This document shows positions 1 through 9,012 of a stretch of 64,000 nucleotides of DNA, one piece after another (positions within the stretch are counted from its first letter, which is position 1; each line of letters starts with the position of its first letter). A program made the position numbers and the translations under genes. Origin of the DNA: Paenibacillus sp. MBLB1832 (GTDB taxonomy: Bacteria > Bacillota > Bacilli > Paenibacillales > NBRC-103111). The stretch is taken from the NCBI RefSeq assembly GCF_032271945.1, contig NZ_CP130319.1:885001-949000 (forward strand), written 5' to 3'. The notes beneath the pieces are model-generated. The model was given only the letters and a program-made list of their open reading frames with translations, was not told the DNA's origin and did not search any database.

Positions 1-105
1 ATATTTTCTTTTGGGATCCTACTATAATGTTTTGGCGATTACTGGTCATCAGTCGGTTTTCAATGCTTTACTCGATTAGAGAAAAAACGGAATGAGGTTT
101 GAATC

Positions 106-3100
106 ATGAAAAAAATAATCGAAGGCTCAATGCAAAGGGCGATTCTAATTGTGGTCTGTATGCTGCTTATTCTGGCATGGGGAGGTATCTCTGCCTTTCA
201 AATGCAACGTGATTATCTACCAGGCATTAATAATACAACACTGCTTGTTTCAGTACGGGCCTCATCTTACCAGGCAGATCAAGTTAAACTAAATGTAACG
301 CCAAAATTAGAAGCTGCTATTAGGTCATCTGATGGCTTGATGGATGTAGAAACAAATTCCTATGATGGCGGACTTTTGATGAATCTGTACTACCCGATGG
401 ATTTTGATATGAAACAAGCTGAGAGTGACATTAAACAAGCTGTATCAAGCGCAGTGCTTCCTACTGACGTTGGTGCTCCGGTTATCACTCGTGTAACGAC
501 GAGTACATTTCCAATTTTGAGCTACAGCTTAACTTCAAACAGTACAAACATTGACGAAACATCACTTCGTTCTTCGGTTGAGGCTGATATAGCTAAACAA
601 CTGAAATCCGTTCCGGGTGTCGCAGATGTCCGTGTCACTGGAGCAGCAAACAATGGTTACGTTTTAAATGTAAGGATGCAGGATCTAACAAAGAATGGTT
701 TAACAATGGATGATTTGAATCAATCATTAGCCGCCGCGCTGCCGAATTGGTCAACTGGAAAAGTATCTAACAATAAAGACTCGTTTCCATTAACAGTGAA
801 TGGTTGGAACTTAACAGACCAAGAGTTAAACAATATTCCGATAAAAAATAAGCAAGGCACCAACGTCCCGTTATCTACTGTGGCTGATCTATCTCACTCA
901 CTGACTGACATTAAAACTGTATCACGCATTAACGGAAAAGCAAGCATCCTTTTAGATGTTCTAAAAACACCGTCATCGAATATTACGGATGTAGCAAACC
1001 TAGTCAAAGAGCGCGTCGCGCAAATAGCGCCAATTAAAAATAATGATGTTTCGTTAACCGTGATGCTAGACCGCGAACATGAGTTAAATGCTTCCCTATT
1101 GGGACTTGTACGAGAAGGACTTTTGGGTTGCCTGTTCTCCATGCTGTGCGTTTTCTTTTTCTTCCGTAATGTACGTTCAACACTGCTTATTGCTGTATCG
1201 CTGCCAATATCACTGCTTGCCACGACAGCTGTTTTGAAAACAATGGGGATTACGCTTAACATTTTGACCGTGTCAGGTTTGATTGTTGCAATGGGGAGAA
1301 TTGTTGATGATTCCATTGTCGTTCTTGATAATATGTACCGAAAATATCAGGAGAATAAGGACCAAACCACCTTACATGTGCTTTCATCTGCTGTAAAAGA
1401 AATGCTGCCGGCTATTTTTGCCTCGACCGCAACAACGATCGCTGTTTATGTACCTATTGCCATGGTTGGCGGTGTCATTAGCGCATCTTACTCTGGCTTT
1501 GCATGGTCTGTCGTCATTGCACTTATTGTATCTTTTTTTGTTGCGATGTTAGTCGTTCCAACTTTTGCATGGATGGGTTGGAGGAATGATACTTCGAAAG
1601 CTGTTACACTTGAGCCCATGATGAAGCCAGTCCTACGGTATGCGTTTGGCCATAAAAAATGGATTACTTCGATTTCACTACTTATTTTCATCGTTGCTGC
1701 GATTTTTGCAACTACACTTCCAGTGAGCCTGCTGCCTACGGCAAATTCGGGAGATGTAGCGATTCAAATTGAACTTCCAAAGGGAAGCGCACTTCCTGAA
1801 GTGGATACAGAAGTCCAAAAAGTTGAAGACGTGCTGAAAGTAAATGCGAATGTCGCTTCTTATTCAGCCAATTTCGGATCTACCATGACGCCACAAGCAG
1901 ATGATGTATTTGATGCTGGAGGCGGATTTATTCAGCTGCCGAACATAGCCAATATGACTGTTGCATTAAAGGATAAAAATAATGTAGATGCTGTCATTTC
2001 CGAATTGCAAAAAACTTTACCCCAATTAAATCAAAACGTAGTTTATACCGTATCGAATCAAAGTATTGCTGGTGATGATAAGCAGATGAAAATCATGCTT
2101 TCAGGAGCAGACCAGAAACTACTTGATGACGCTGCTCAGCTCGTTAGAAGCAAGTTAGTTGAAGTACAAGGTCTTAGCGTTCAAGGGGCAACTGATCTAA
2201 CGAACGGAACACCTAAATATGCAATTACACTCGATCGAGCGAAAATTCAGCAAGCCGGAGTGAACGTTCAAGACGTTACAAAAGTAATTGGGCAGTACAT
2301 GGCTGGCGGTAAAGACTTTGATATTCAGGTAGGTCATCAGTTAATTCCAGTGGACATGTACATCACTCGGGTACCCAATGCGAATGCAACGCCAACTGAT
2401 GTGCTTGGAGCACTTGCCTCTGAAACAGTAAGTGGAGCAGGTGGGCACAAAATCAGAATCGATCAATTGGCAACCATCGCTCCTAACCAAACTCCGTCAT
2501 CTATTCAGGAACGTGATGGGCAATCCTTTTCAACGGTTACCGTACAAATTACTTCAACAGATATCGGTAAAGTTTCAGGTGCTGTTGACCAGAAACTGAA
2601 AAGCATCACACTACCAAGTGGAGTAACGTACTCAACTGGTGGTATCACGGAGCAAGTTAAACAAATGATTGTGGATATGTCCATAGCCATTGCTTTTTCT
2701 ATCTTACTTGTCTTACTGATTACTAGCGGAGTCTTTAAGGGGTGGAGAGCGCCTCTAGCGGTACTATTAAGCATTCCGCTTGCCCTAAGTGGTGTTGTGC
2801 TTGCCCTCATGCTCTTTGGAGGGGAATGGAACTTAGCAGCACTCATCGGTGTCTTGATGCTTACTGGTATTGTCGTCACGAACGGCATTGTACTGATTGA
2901 TAAAATGGAGAGAAACCGTAAAGAAGGGCTGGCTATCAAAGATGCGATTATGCAAGGTAGCCTCTCACGGGTAAGACCGATCTTTATGACGGCAGGCACA
3001 ACCATTTTAACACTGTTGCCATTGGCATTGACTCATAGTTCAGATACCGTTATTTCACAAACACTGGGTATCGTCGTGATCGGCGGTATGATGACTTCAA

Positions 3101-3156
3101 CTTTAAACAGCTTCCTTGTCATTCCTACGTTTTATGAGTGGTTGGTAAAAAGGTGA
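106..3156 (+). CDS. RND-family efflux transporter (AcrB/SwrC-like)
   Basis: This 1016-residue inner-membrane protein has the full RND exporter layout: a first membrane helix at about residues 13-30, a large extracytoplasmic loop to about 330, a block of helices to about 490, a second large loop from about 550 to 845, and a last helix block to the end. The TM4 acidic pair is present in RIVDDSIVVLDN, the place where RND pumps carry proton-relay aspartates, and TM10 carries GIVVTNGIVLID. Such pumps exchange protons for drugs, detergents or lipopeptides; SwrC of Bacillus is the known Gram-positive example. No membrane-fusion partner follows it, though one could lie upstream of the window. The ATG is preceded by AATGAGG. 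A TATAAT-like box at 23-28 may be its promoter. The substrate cannot be told from sequence. Confidence 0.93.
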   Translation: MKKIIEGSMQRAILIVVCMLLILAWGGISAFQMQRDYLPGINNTTLLVSVRASSYQADQVKLNVTPKLEAAIRSSDGLMDVETNSYDGGLLMNLYYPMDFDMKQAESDIKQAVSSAVLPTDVGAPVITRVTTSTFPILSYSLTSNSTNIDETSLRSSVEADIAKQLKSVPGVADVRVTGAANNGYVLNVRMQDLTKNGLTMDDLNQSLAAALPNWSTGKVSNNKDSFPLTVNGWNLTDQELNNIPIKNKQGTNVPLSTVADLSHSLTDIKTVSRINGKASILLDVLKTPSSNITDVANLVKERVAQIAPIKNNDVSLTVMLDREHELNASLLGLVREGLLGCLFSMLCVFFFFRNVRSTLLIAVSLPISLLATTAVLKTMGITLNILTVSGLIVAMGRIVDDSIVVLDNMYRKYQENKDQTTLHVLSSAVKEMLPAIFASTATTIAVYVPIAMVGGVISASYSGFAWSVVIALIVSFFVAMLVVPTFAWMGWRNDTSKAVTLEPMMKPVLRYAFGHKKWITSISLLIFIVAAIFATTLPVSLLPTANSGDVAIQIELPKGSALPEVDTEVQKVEDVLKVNANVASYSANFGSTMTPQADDVFDAGGGFIQLPNIANMTVALKDKNNVDAVISELQKTLPQLNQNVVYTVSNQSIAGDDKQMKIMLSGADQKLLDDAAQLVRSKLVEVQGLSVQGATDLTNGTPKYAITLDRAKIQQAGVNVQDVTKVIGQYMAGGKDFDIQVGHQLIPVDMYITRVPNANATPTDVLGALASETVSGAGGHKIRIDQLATIAPNQTPSSIQERDGQSFSTVTVQITSTDIGKVSGAVDQKLKSITLPSGVTYSTGGITEQVKQMIVDMSIAIAFSILLVLLITSGVFKGWRAPLAVLLSIPLALSGVVLALMLFGGEWNLAALIGVLMLTGIVVTNGIVLIDKMERNRKEGLAIKDAIMQGSLSRVRPIFMTAGTTILTLLPLALTHSSDTVISQTLGIVVIGGMMTSTLNSFLVIPTFYEWLVKR

Positions 3157-3220
3157 ACTTAATGACTTGTTCGTATGTCTTTTGTATCGATGAATGGTAC
3201 TGTGGGGGGGAAGAGTATGC

Positions 3221-3670
3221 GTGGATCAAGAATTATATGACTTAATCGCTAAGGCGAAAAGCGGTGACAAAGAAGCATTCACCTTACTCGTCAAACGTTA
3301 TAAAGATATCGTTTTTCGTTATTCCTATGGGATGCTCGAAGATCGTATGGAGGCGGAGGATGTTTCTCAAGAAGCATTTGTTAAAGCCTTTTATTCACTT
3401 TCTAAATTAGATAATAGTTATGCCTTTGCATCGTGGTTAAAACGAATTGTATCCAATTTATGCTATGACCGAATACACAAGCAAAAGAAAACGAATTCCG
3501 TATCTGGCGAATTGATCGAAACACGGATTTCGAATAACGATATGGAACGAAGAGATCTCCAAATGACGATTGAAGAAGCGATGGGGAAATTGAGTCCTGA
3601 ACACAGAGAGGCCATTATCCTAATTAGCTTTCATAATCGGTATGGCTGCTTTAAGTATTGTAGTGGGTGA
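3221..3670 (+). pseudogene. ECF sigma factor, 3'-truncated by a deletion
   Basis: The first 130 or so residues are a normal ECF sigma-70 factor. Region 2 runs from about residue 15 to 85 with DVSQEAFVKAF and the DNA-melting part FASWLKRIVSNLCYDRI, followed by a linker and the start of region 4 (LSPEHREAIIL). Region 4 should continue with a helix-turn-helix of about 40 residues, but after EHREAIIL the frame reads SFHNRYGCFKYCSG and stops. The helix-turn-helix that recognises the -35 box is therefore missing. I choose the GTG at 3221 because GGGGGGAAGAG lies just upstream; an ATG at 3194 would put that motif inside the gene. The protein is probably non-functional. Confidence 0.85.
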
Positions 3671-3854
3671 AAAAATTCAAGGTACGTTTGGTCGCTCTAA
3701 CTGGTTTATTTCATTAACTGGTTTAATCTTATTGGTTTCACTCATGAACATTCCTCTTGTTGGGGTGATTTTGTTTTTTGGGATATTGCTTTTTTCCATT
3801 GGGGTCATAACTTTATGGATTTTGGAAAAGACAAAAAAGAAAACAAATGGCTAG
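3627..3854 (+). pseudogene. C-terminal fragment of a membrane protein (possibly the sigma factor's partner)
   Basis: A different frame opens exactly where the sigma factor loses its family pattern. It reads about 75 residues, with one helix beginning in AFIIGMAALSIVVG, then two more hydrophobic stretches (SLTGLILLVSLMNIPLV and GVILFFGILLFSIGVITLW) and a Lys-rich end. It has no convincing ribosome binding site and no N-terminal domain. It is best read as the tail of a larger integral membrane protein whose front was lost. Genes just downstream of ECF sigma factors often encode membrane anti-sigma factors, so that is a plausible origin, but it is inference. Confidence 0.6.
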
Positions 3855-3954
3855 TTAAAGGGAAACGAGGAACTTTAGCTCAATAACCAAAATGAAAAGG
3901 CGTCTGGCTGGACGGTTGCCTTTTCCCCGGAAAAAATGTATTTATAATTTCTTA

Positions 3955-3977
3955 GCTGCCGAAAGGCAGCCTTTTTT
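3955..3977 (+). terminator. Rho-independent terminator
   Basis: GCTGCC, a GAAA tetraloop, GGCAGC and a T-run (CTTTTTT). It closes the rightward sigma/membrane remnant. A second AAAAGGC/GCCTTTT inverted repeat lies just before it at 3896-3923. Confidence 0.85.
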
Positions 3978-4042
3978 AGGTTCCCTTGGTTGGGGGCCTT
4001 TTGGTTTAGCCCCGTTGATAGATACACCGCCTGCTCACCCCG

Positions 4043-4918
4043 TCATTCTTTGGCGTTGTGCCAATCCTTCCATTCTTCGGGGGACAAATAGCGTACGTTA
4101 GCGTTAACAGAACGCCATTCCTCTCCGTCGAAAGCCGCCCCCCCAAGTAGGAATTGCAATCGGGGATGATTCCTTGCAGCTGCTTCAATCCACGCCATAA
4201 GCTTGTCCATATATCGGCGATCCGTAACGGAAACCGCGATGAAAGAAACATTTTGTCTTTCAATGATACTGTCCAAATCCTTCAGTGGAGTGTCGGGTCC
4301 CAAATACATGACGTCGGCTCCACGTTTACGCAAGTAGAGGCTGAACAACAGAAGTCCGAGATGGTGGCGCTCTCCTTCAGGGCAAAAAGCCACGACGACA
4401 GGCATACTGGGATTCACGGGGAAGACCCGGAACAAGGCAGATAATCTTCGCATAATCGTTTCTGAAGCAAAATGCTCCTGGACTACGCTGATTTTGCCCG
4501 CCTCCCACTCCGCTCCCACCCGATAAAGAACAGGAACGATAATCCGTTGAAACGTTTCTTCGAAGTCATACAATGCAAACGCCATATCTATCGTATTATC
4601 CGCTTGAGTGGCATTGAAATGGATTAAATCCATGTATAGCTTGTTGACCAATCCATCGGTTGTCCGGCCGGTCGCAGCCTTTTCCGGCGGAGGGACGGAC
4701 TCGCTTTGCTGCAGCAGTTTCACCGCTTCGCTGATTTTTAAACCGTTCTGTTCAATTTGTTTTTTAAGGAAGCGGAGCCTGGATAGATCCTCTTCGCTTA
4801 ATAAGCGATGTCCTCCGCCGCTCCGGCTTGGGGAAATGACCTGGTAACGGTTCTCCCAGGCACGGATCGTAACCACGGGGATGCCCAGTATTTCGGAAGC
4901 CTTTTTCATGCTATACAT
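4043..4918 (-). CDS. carH: MerR-family regulator with cobalamin-binding domain (CarH/LitR-type photoreceptor)
   Basis: The 291-residue protein has an N-terminal MerR winged helix (about 1-70, with IRAWENRYQVISPSRS and GGGHRLLSEEDL), a helical-bundle light-sensing domain (about 85-165) and a Rossmann B12-binding domain (about 172-285). The CarH signature W-x9-EH is present as W138, E148 and H149, and GERHHLG supplies the lower cobalt ligand His185. In Thermus and Myxococcus, CarH bound to adenosylcobalamin is a dark-stable tetramer that represses carotenoid genes; light breaks the Co-C bond and releases the DNA. Position 139, just after W138, is Glu where Thermus CarH has His132 as I recall. 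The first ATG is used because GGAGGAGGG lies 9 bases upstream. It is divergent from the EAL gene, with a tandem-repeat operator between them. Confidence 0.92.
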   Translation of the reverse strand: MYSMKKASEILGIPVVTIRAWENRYQVISPSRSGGGHRLLSEEDLSRLRFLKKQIEQNGLKISEAVKLLQQSESVPPPEKAATGRTTDGLVNKLYMDLIHFNATQADNTIDMAFALYDFEETFQRIIVPVLYRVGAEWEAGKISVVQEHFASETIMRRLSALFRVFPVNPSMPVVVAFCPEGERHHLGLLLFSLYLRKRGADVMYLGPDTPLKDLDSIIERQNVSFIAVSVTDRRYMDKLMAWIEAAARNHPRLQFLLGGAAFDGEEWRSVNANVRYLSPEEWKDWHNAKE

Positions 4919-5026
4919 ATCTTCAATCCCTCCTCCAAGAAATTATACATAATCGATACAAGATTAGGAGGTTTCAGCCGAAAAATGATTCGTTTTTTAT
5001 ATCATTTTTGTACCTCTTGCCGATTC

Positions 5027-5070
5027 TGTATAGTTATTGTATAGTTATTGTGTAGTTATTGTCCAGTTAA
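5027..5070 (+). promoter_or_regulatory. Putative CarH operator: four tandem 11-bp repeats
   Basis: Four head-to-tail 11-bp units, each with no spacer: TGTATAGTTAT at 5027-5037, the same at 5038-5048, TGTGTAGTTAT at 5049-5059 and TGTCCAGTTAA at 5060-5070. Known CarH operators consist of tandem 11-bp direct repeats, one per DNA-binding domain, overlapping a -35 element. Both the period and the position match here, and carH is the neighbouring gene. Confidence 0.85.
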
Positions 5071-5087
5071 TATTGAAAATCTATACA
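5059..5087 (+). promoter_or_regulatory. Rightward promoter overlapping the operator
   Basis: TTGTCC at 5059-5064 as -35, a 17-bp spacer, and TATACA at 5082-5087 as -10. The -35 lies inside the fourth operator repeat. Transcription would start near 5094 and run into the EAL gene with a leader of about 170 bases. A bound regulator would block RNA polymerase. Confidence 0.7.
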
Positions 5088-5096
5088 TATGCGACA

Positions 5097-5135
5097 TCCC
5101 TCGTTTCCGATAGCGACGAATATCGACGAACGGGA
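5097..5135 (+). other. Long imperfect hairpin in the EAL-gene leader
   Basis: TCCC pairs with GGGA, GTTT with GAAC and CGATA with TATCG, around the loop GCGACGAA. It starts within a few bases of the predicted transcription start. No T-run follows, so it is not a simple terminator. It could stabilise the 5' end of the transcript or act on translation. The rest of the leader to 5263 shows no gene. Confidence 0.4.
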
Positions 5136-5263
5136 ATAGACGGCTGCCCAAGTCGAACATGCCAATAGGGAAGCAAGCAAACATGTCGAGGAATCGTGGC
5201 ACGAGTTCGGGAAGTTGGGGAAAGAAATAATCGACAATTCGGTTACAACGGGAGGAAAAGCTA

Positions 5264-6274
5264 ATGAGCTGTCAAGGATGCGGAATGAACGAGTTGCTAA
5301 TTGAAATCAAGTTCGAAGGGGCCCATGACCGGTTTTTGTTGCGTGATGTGTCTATGCATATGCGGCTCCGAAACGCCCTACACCATGTGGAAGAAGACAC
5401 TTTAACGATCAAAGAGTTCGGTGCTCGTGAACTTGCGGATTTTTGCGAGAATCATCTAGATCGAGAGACGATACAATTTCGATTGCCTGGAGAGGACTGG
5501 AGGCCCCTGTCAGAGCTTTCTGTGCTTCAAGATACGAAGTGGGTAGAACCTCTAATCATCGAGCGCAGAGTTTACATGCATTTTCAGCCTATTGTAGACA
5601 TGAATGAACAAATTTATGCCTACGAAGCATTGGCGAGATTCATGGACGAAGAAGGCAGTTTGCTGTATCCGAACACCGTCTTCTCGGCTGCCAAGACACG
5701 AGGCCGGCTTTACGCGTTGGACCGGCTTTGCAGGATGAAAGCGGTAGAAGAAGCTGTTCCCCTTCGCGCCAAAACGTTTATTAATTTTATACCGACGTCC
5801 ATTTATTCTCCTGAATTCTGCTTAAAGTCCACGATTGAGTTAGCCGCAAAATTGAATGCCGACCCTTCGCTGTTCGTTTTCGAAGTCGTCGAAACCGAGA
5901 AGACGGAGGACTTAGCCCATTTAAAGCGTATATTGGCGTTTTACAAAGAAAAGGGGTTTCAATATGCCCTCGATGATGTTGGCGAAGGCTTTAGCTCGTT
6001 AGAAGTGCTAACGGAGCTCAAGCCCAATTACATGAAATTAGATCGCGTATACGTTCATGGAGTCTCGCGAGATTCGGCAAAGCAGCTGACGGCGGAACTA
6101 TTTCTCGAGGCGGCTTTGCGCATCGGATCGATACCGTTAGCGGAAGGCATCGAATCCAGAGAAGATTTCGAATGGTTGAAACAACGAGGGTATCAGCTTT
6201 TCCAAGGCTACTTATTCGGAAAACCCAGTCTTCCACCGATCCCTCGACAGGAGGAAAGGGCTTGGAATCTCTAA
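5264..6274 (+). CDS. EAL-domain cyclic-di-GMP phosphodiesterase
   Basis: The C-terminal two thirds (about 95-330) is an EAL domain with the catalytic set apparently complete: E121 in YEALAR, N174 in FINF, E207 in FEVVE, D237/D238 in ALDDVGEG, K258 and D260 in MKLD, E294 in AEGIES, and a closing QGYLFGKP. Such enzymes cleave c-di-GMP to pGpG in the cytoplasm. The N-terminal 95 residues are not recognised; they begin with CxxCG, which could bind a metal. There is no membrane segment and no GGDEF domain. GGGAGGAAAAG before the ATG supports the start. It is the first gene downstream of the putative CarH-controlled promoter, which would make c-di-GMP breakdown light-responsive; that link is inferred. 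Confidence 0.92.
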   Translation: MSCQGCGMNELLIEIKFEGAHDRFLLRDVSMHMRLRNALHHVEEDTLTIKEFGARELADFCENHLDRETIQFRLPGEDWRPLSELSVLQDTKWVEPLIIERRVYMHFQPIVDMNEQIYAYEALARFMDEEGSLLYPNTVFSAAKTRGRLYALDRLCRMKAVEEAVPLRAKTFINFIPTSIYSPEFCLKSTIELAAKLNADPSLFVFEVVETEKTEDLAHLKRILAFYKEKGFQYALDDVGEGFSSLEVLTELKPNYMKLDRVYVHGVSRDSAKQLTAELFLEAALRIGSIPLAEGIESREDFEWLKQRGYQLFQGYLFGKPSLPPIPRQEERAWNL

Positions 6275-6353
6275 ATCATCGTATGTTATACCGCATAAAA
6301 TGTGAAGTTGATTCATATTTGATTCCAGTTATTCCGGAGAAAGAGGCAGGCAT

Positions 6354-8045
6354 ATGAAATTACATTCGGTTACTACTAAAATTATGGTCGCATTTCTTAT
6401 TGTGCTTAGCTTCTTTACGATTACGATTAATTATTATGTTGACAAACAGGTAAAGGAAAAGTTCGTTCTTGCGGCTCAAAATAAATTAACATCCGATTTA
6501 GCGATGTCCACAGCATTATTAAATATGAAGTATCCAGGTAGTTGGAATGTGGAAGGAAATAAGCTTATAAAAGGGCATACGATTATGAATGATAATTCTG
6601 AAATCGTAGATGAAATAGGAAAGTTAACCGGTGACACGGTAACCATTTTTATGGGAGATACACGAATTACTACGAATGTCCAGAAGGATGGAAAACGTGC
6701 GGTAGGGACAAAAGTATCAGACGCTGTTAAAGATGTAGTATTAAAAACTGGTGCGACCTACCGTGGAGAAGCCGATGTGTTAGGCACAATAAATGAAACG
6801 ATTTATGTACCCATACAAAATGAATCTGGCGAGATTATCGGAATTTTCTATGTAGGTGTTCCAAAGAAACCTTTTGATGTCTTCGCTCAGAGCATCTCAA
6901 ATAAAATTTATAAAATTAGCGGTATTACTCTGATCCTTTCCCTTTTGTGTAGTTATTTGATTAGTCGACCTACTATTCTTTCCATTCGTAGATTAGTTAT
7001 CGCTACTAAACAAATTGCGAATAAAGATTTGACGCAAAAGATTCAAATACGTTCGAGGGATGAAATTGGTGAACTGGCACAATCTTTTGAAAACATGAGA
7101 ATGAATCTATTGGTCATGCTTTCTGAGTTAGGGGATATATCCACTAATTTGAAAGAAAATAGCCATTATCTTACTGAAGCGACCATTCAAACAGAGCAGG
7201 CATCCAATGAGGTGTCGAAAGCTATCCAACATGTCGCTTCAGGAGTCACGGAGCAAACATTCCATACGCAATCTATTGAAAATAAAATGAATCATACGCT
7301 AATTGAGGTGCAAAAAGGGGAAAAGAAAGCAGAAGATATGTTCGATTATGCGGTTCATTCTTATGAAGTGGCGATAAAAGGGGAACAATCTTTAAAACAA
7401 ACAATTGATCACCTTCTAGGCGTTTCGGAAACCGTAAAAGTTGCTACAGACTCGATTCAAAGGCTGGGAAAACGCTCAGATGAAATAGGTGGAGTTATTC
7501 AAGTCATTTCGGATATAGCTAACCAGACTAACCTACTCGCTTTAAATGCCTCAATCGAAGCAGCAAGGGCAGGCGAGAGCGGTAGAGGGTTTACCGTCGT
7601 GGCAGCAGAGGTTAAGAAATTAGCTGAACAATGCAAAGCCTCTGCTGGACAAATTACAGAATTGATTCATGGTATTCAAGCTGACACATCCATTACAGTG
7701 AATATGATGGAAGATAATTTGGATGCTGTGGAAGAACAAGTCTCGATTATTTCTTTAAGTGGTCAGGCACTTCAAGAAATTGTGGAGAACACAAGTATAA
7801 CGAAAGAGAATGCCGCTAATTTGAAATTAACCTTTAATAACCTAGTAGAACAAGCAGAAGAAGTAAAAGAGTCCATTCAGCGAGTCGCTCAACTTGTTGA
7901 AAGTACAGCAGCAGTAGGTGAGGAAGTCGCAGCCTCTTCAGAGGAACAATTAGCTTCTGCAAATGAGATTTCTTCGGTCACAAAAGGCGTTATGTTCATT
8001 GCCAATAATCTGAATCGCAAGGTTGAGGAGTTTACGATAAAGTAA
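6354..8045 (+). CDS. Methyl-accepting chemotaxis protein with single Cache sensor
   Basis: The 563-residue protein has TM1 at about 9-28, an extracytoplasmic single-Cache-like sensor (about 30-180, with [20 protein letters not shown]), TM2 at about 187-208, a HAMP linker (about 209-262) and a long helical signalling domain. The hairpin tip is canonical ([20 protein letters not shown]), which contacts CheA and CheW. It should sense a small extracellular ligand and control the flagellar motor, though the ligand is unknown. The gene is visibly more AT-rich than the crt genes after it, so it may be a later insertion between the EAL gene and the carotenoid genes. The spacing of 79 bases to the EAL gene has no obvious terminator, so cotranscription is possible. 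Confidence 0.93.
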   Translation: MKLHSVTTKIMVAFLIVLSFFTITINYYVDKQVKEKFVLAAQNKLTSDLAMSTALLNMKYPGSWNVEGNKLIKGHTIMNDNSEIVDEIGKLTGDTVTIFMGDTRITTNVQKDGKRAVGTKVSDAVKDVVLKTGATYRGEADVLGTINETIYVPIQNESGEIIGIFYVGVPKKPFDVFAQSISNKIYKISGITLILSLLCSYLISRPTILSIRRLVIATKQIANKDLTQKIQIRSRDEIGELAQSFENMRMNLLVMLSELGDISTNLKENSHYLTEATIQTEQASNEVSKAIQHVASGVTEQTFHTQSIENKMNHTLIEVQKGEKKAEDMFDYAVHSYEVAIKGEQSLKQTIDHLLGVSETVKVATDSIQRLGKRSDEIGGVIQVISDIANQTNLLALNASIEAARAGESGRGFTVVAAEVKKLAEQCKASAGQITELIHGIQADTSITVNMMEDNLDAVEEQVSIISLSGQALQEIVENTSITKENAANLKLTFNNLVEQAEEVKESIQRVAQLVESTAAVGEEVAASSEEQLASANEISSVTKGVMFIANNLNRKVEEFTIK

Positions 8046-8139
8046 TAAAAATATACATAATTGTTCCATTTACATATCGACCGTCGAGAACATGAAAGAT
8101 ATTGAGTACCCATAGGGTCAATAGGAGGAGAGGGACGTT

Positions 8140-9009
8140 ATGGACACAGAGCAATTGCGAGCGGATTTTAGATATTGTGAAACAATCATCAAAAAACATT
8201 CCAAAAGCTTTTATTATGCTTTTTCGCAACTTCCGCCCAAAAAAGCCAATGCCGTCTATGCCATTTATGCTTTTTGCAGAATTGCAGACGATTGTGCAGA
8301 TTCAAATCAACCACAGGCGGAAAAGCTCGAGTCGCTGCAACGATTGAAAAAAGAGCTCGATTTATTCAGGGATGGGGCAGAGGTGGATCATCCCCTATGG
8401 CGTACGCTCAGGCGAGTCTTTACTGATTATGAGATGGATATTCAACCATTCTACGACCAGTTAAATGGACAATGGATGGATATGAATTTTTCCATTCCAA
8501 AAACCATGCATGAGCTTGAGATCTACAGTTATTATGTTGCTGGCTCGGTAGGGTTGATGCTATTGCCTGTCCTCGCTTCCAACGCTTCTGGCGATTTGCG
8601 TTCATCGGCAATTGAGCTTGGCATTGCCATGCAAATCACGAATATCCTGCGTGACGTCGGCGAAGATCTTCATAAGAAGCAACGGATTTACTTGCCCGAA
8701 GAAGAAATGGAGCGTTTCCGATATTCGAAGGCGGATTTACGTCAAGGTCTCATTAACGAAAGTTTTGTTAATCTGTGGGAGAGTCTAGCTAAGCATGCGG
8801 AATCCTTATACGACGGTTTCGATCGGAGCATAAATCTCTTTGACGCTGACAGCAGGCTGCCTCTCTCTCTTTCTGTAGCCGTATACAAAGGCATACTGGA
8901 TGCTGTCAGAGGCAGCAATTATGATTGTTTCTCCAAGCGCAACTATGTATCGAAGGAGAAAATGATAAATATTAGCGCTACCATTGAAAATCGCTCCCAA
9001 ATTGTCTGA
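8140..9009 (+). CDS. crtM: Dehydrosqualene (4,4'-diapophytoene) synthase CrtM
   Basis: A trans-isoprenyl diphosphate synthase of 289 residues, the length of staphylococcal CrtM. It condenses two farnesyl diphosphates into the C30 carotenoid precursor 4,4'-diapophytoene. The family opening SKSFYYAFSQLP is followed by the first Asp-rich motif DDCAD (D50, D51, D54), and the second, DVGED, lies in ITNILRDVGEDLHKKQRIYLP; both bind Mg-diphosphate. AGGAGGAGAGGG precedes the ATG. It begins a tight run of six carotenoid genes. The C20-versus-C15 substrate choice is inferred from the staphyloxanthin-type genes downstream. The 94-base gap upstream contains no clear promoter and no copy of the 11-bp repeats found at 5027. 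Confidence 0.93.
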   Translation: MDTEQLRADFRYCETIIKKHSKSFYYAFSQLPPKKANAVYAIYAFCRIADDCADSNQPQAEKLESLQRLKKELDLFRDGAEVDHPLWRTLRRVFTDYEMDIQPFYDQLNGQWMDMNFSIPKTMHELEIYSYYVAGSVGLMLLPVLASNASGDLRSSAIELGIAMQITNILRDVGEDLHKKQRIYLPEEEMERFRYSKADLRQGLINESFVNLWESLAKHAESLYDGFDRSINLFDADSRLPLSLSVAVYKGILDAVRGSNYDCFSKRNYVSKEKMINISATIENRSQIV

Positions 9010-9012
9010 AAG

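Noticed and set aside
3892..4101. A plus-strand frame of about 69 codons
   Set aside because: It runs through two terminator hairpins and into the end of carH, and its composition is not protein-like.
5089..5139. A short frame (about 16 codons) in the EAL leader as a leader peptide
   Set aside because: It has no ribosome binding site and starts at or before the predicted transcription start.
8046..8139. A second CarH operator directly upstream of crtM
   Set aside because: I looked for 11-bp tandem repeats on both strands and found only scattered TACATA-like words without the right period.
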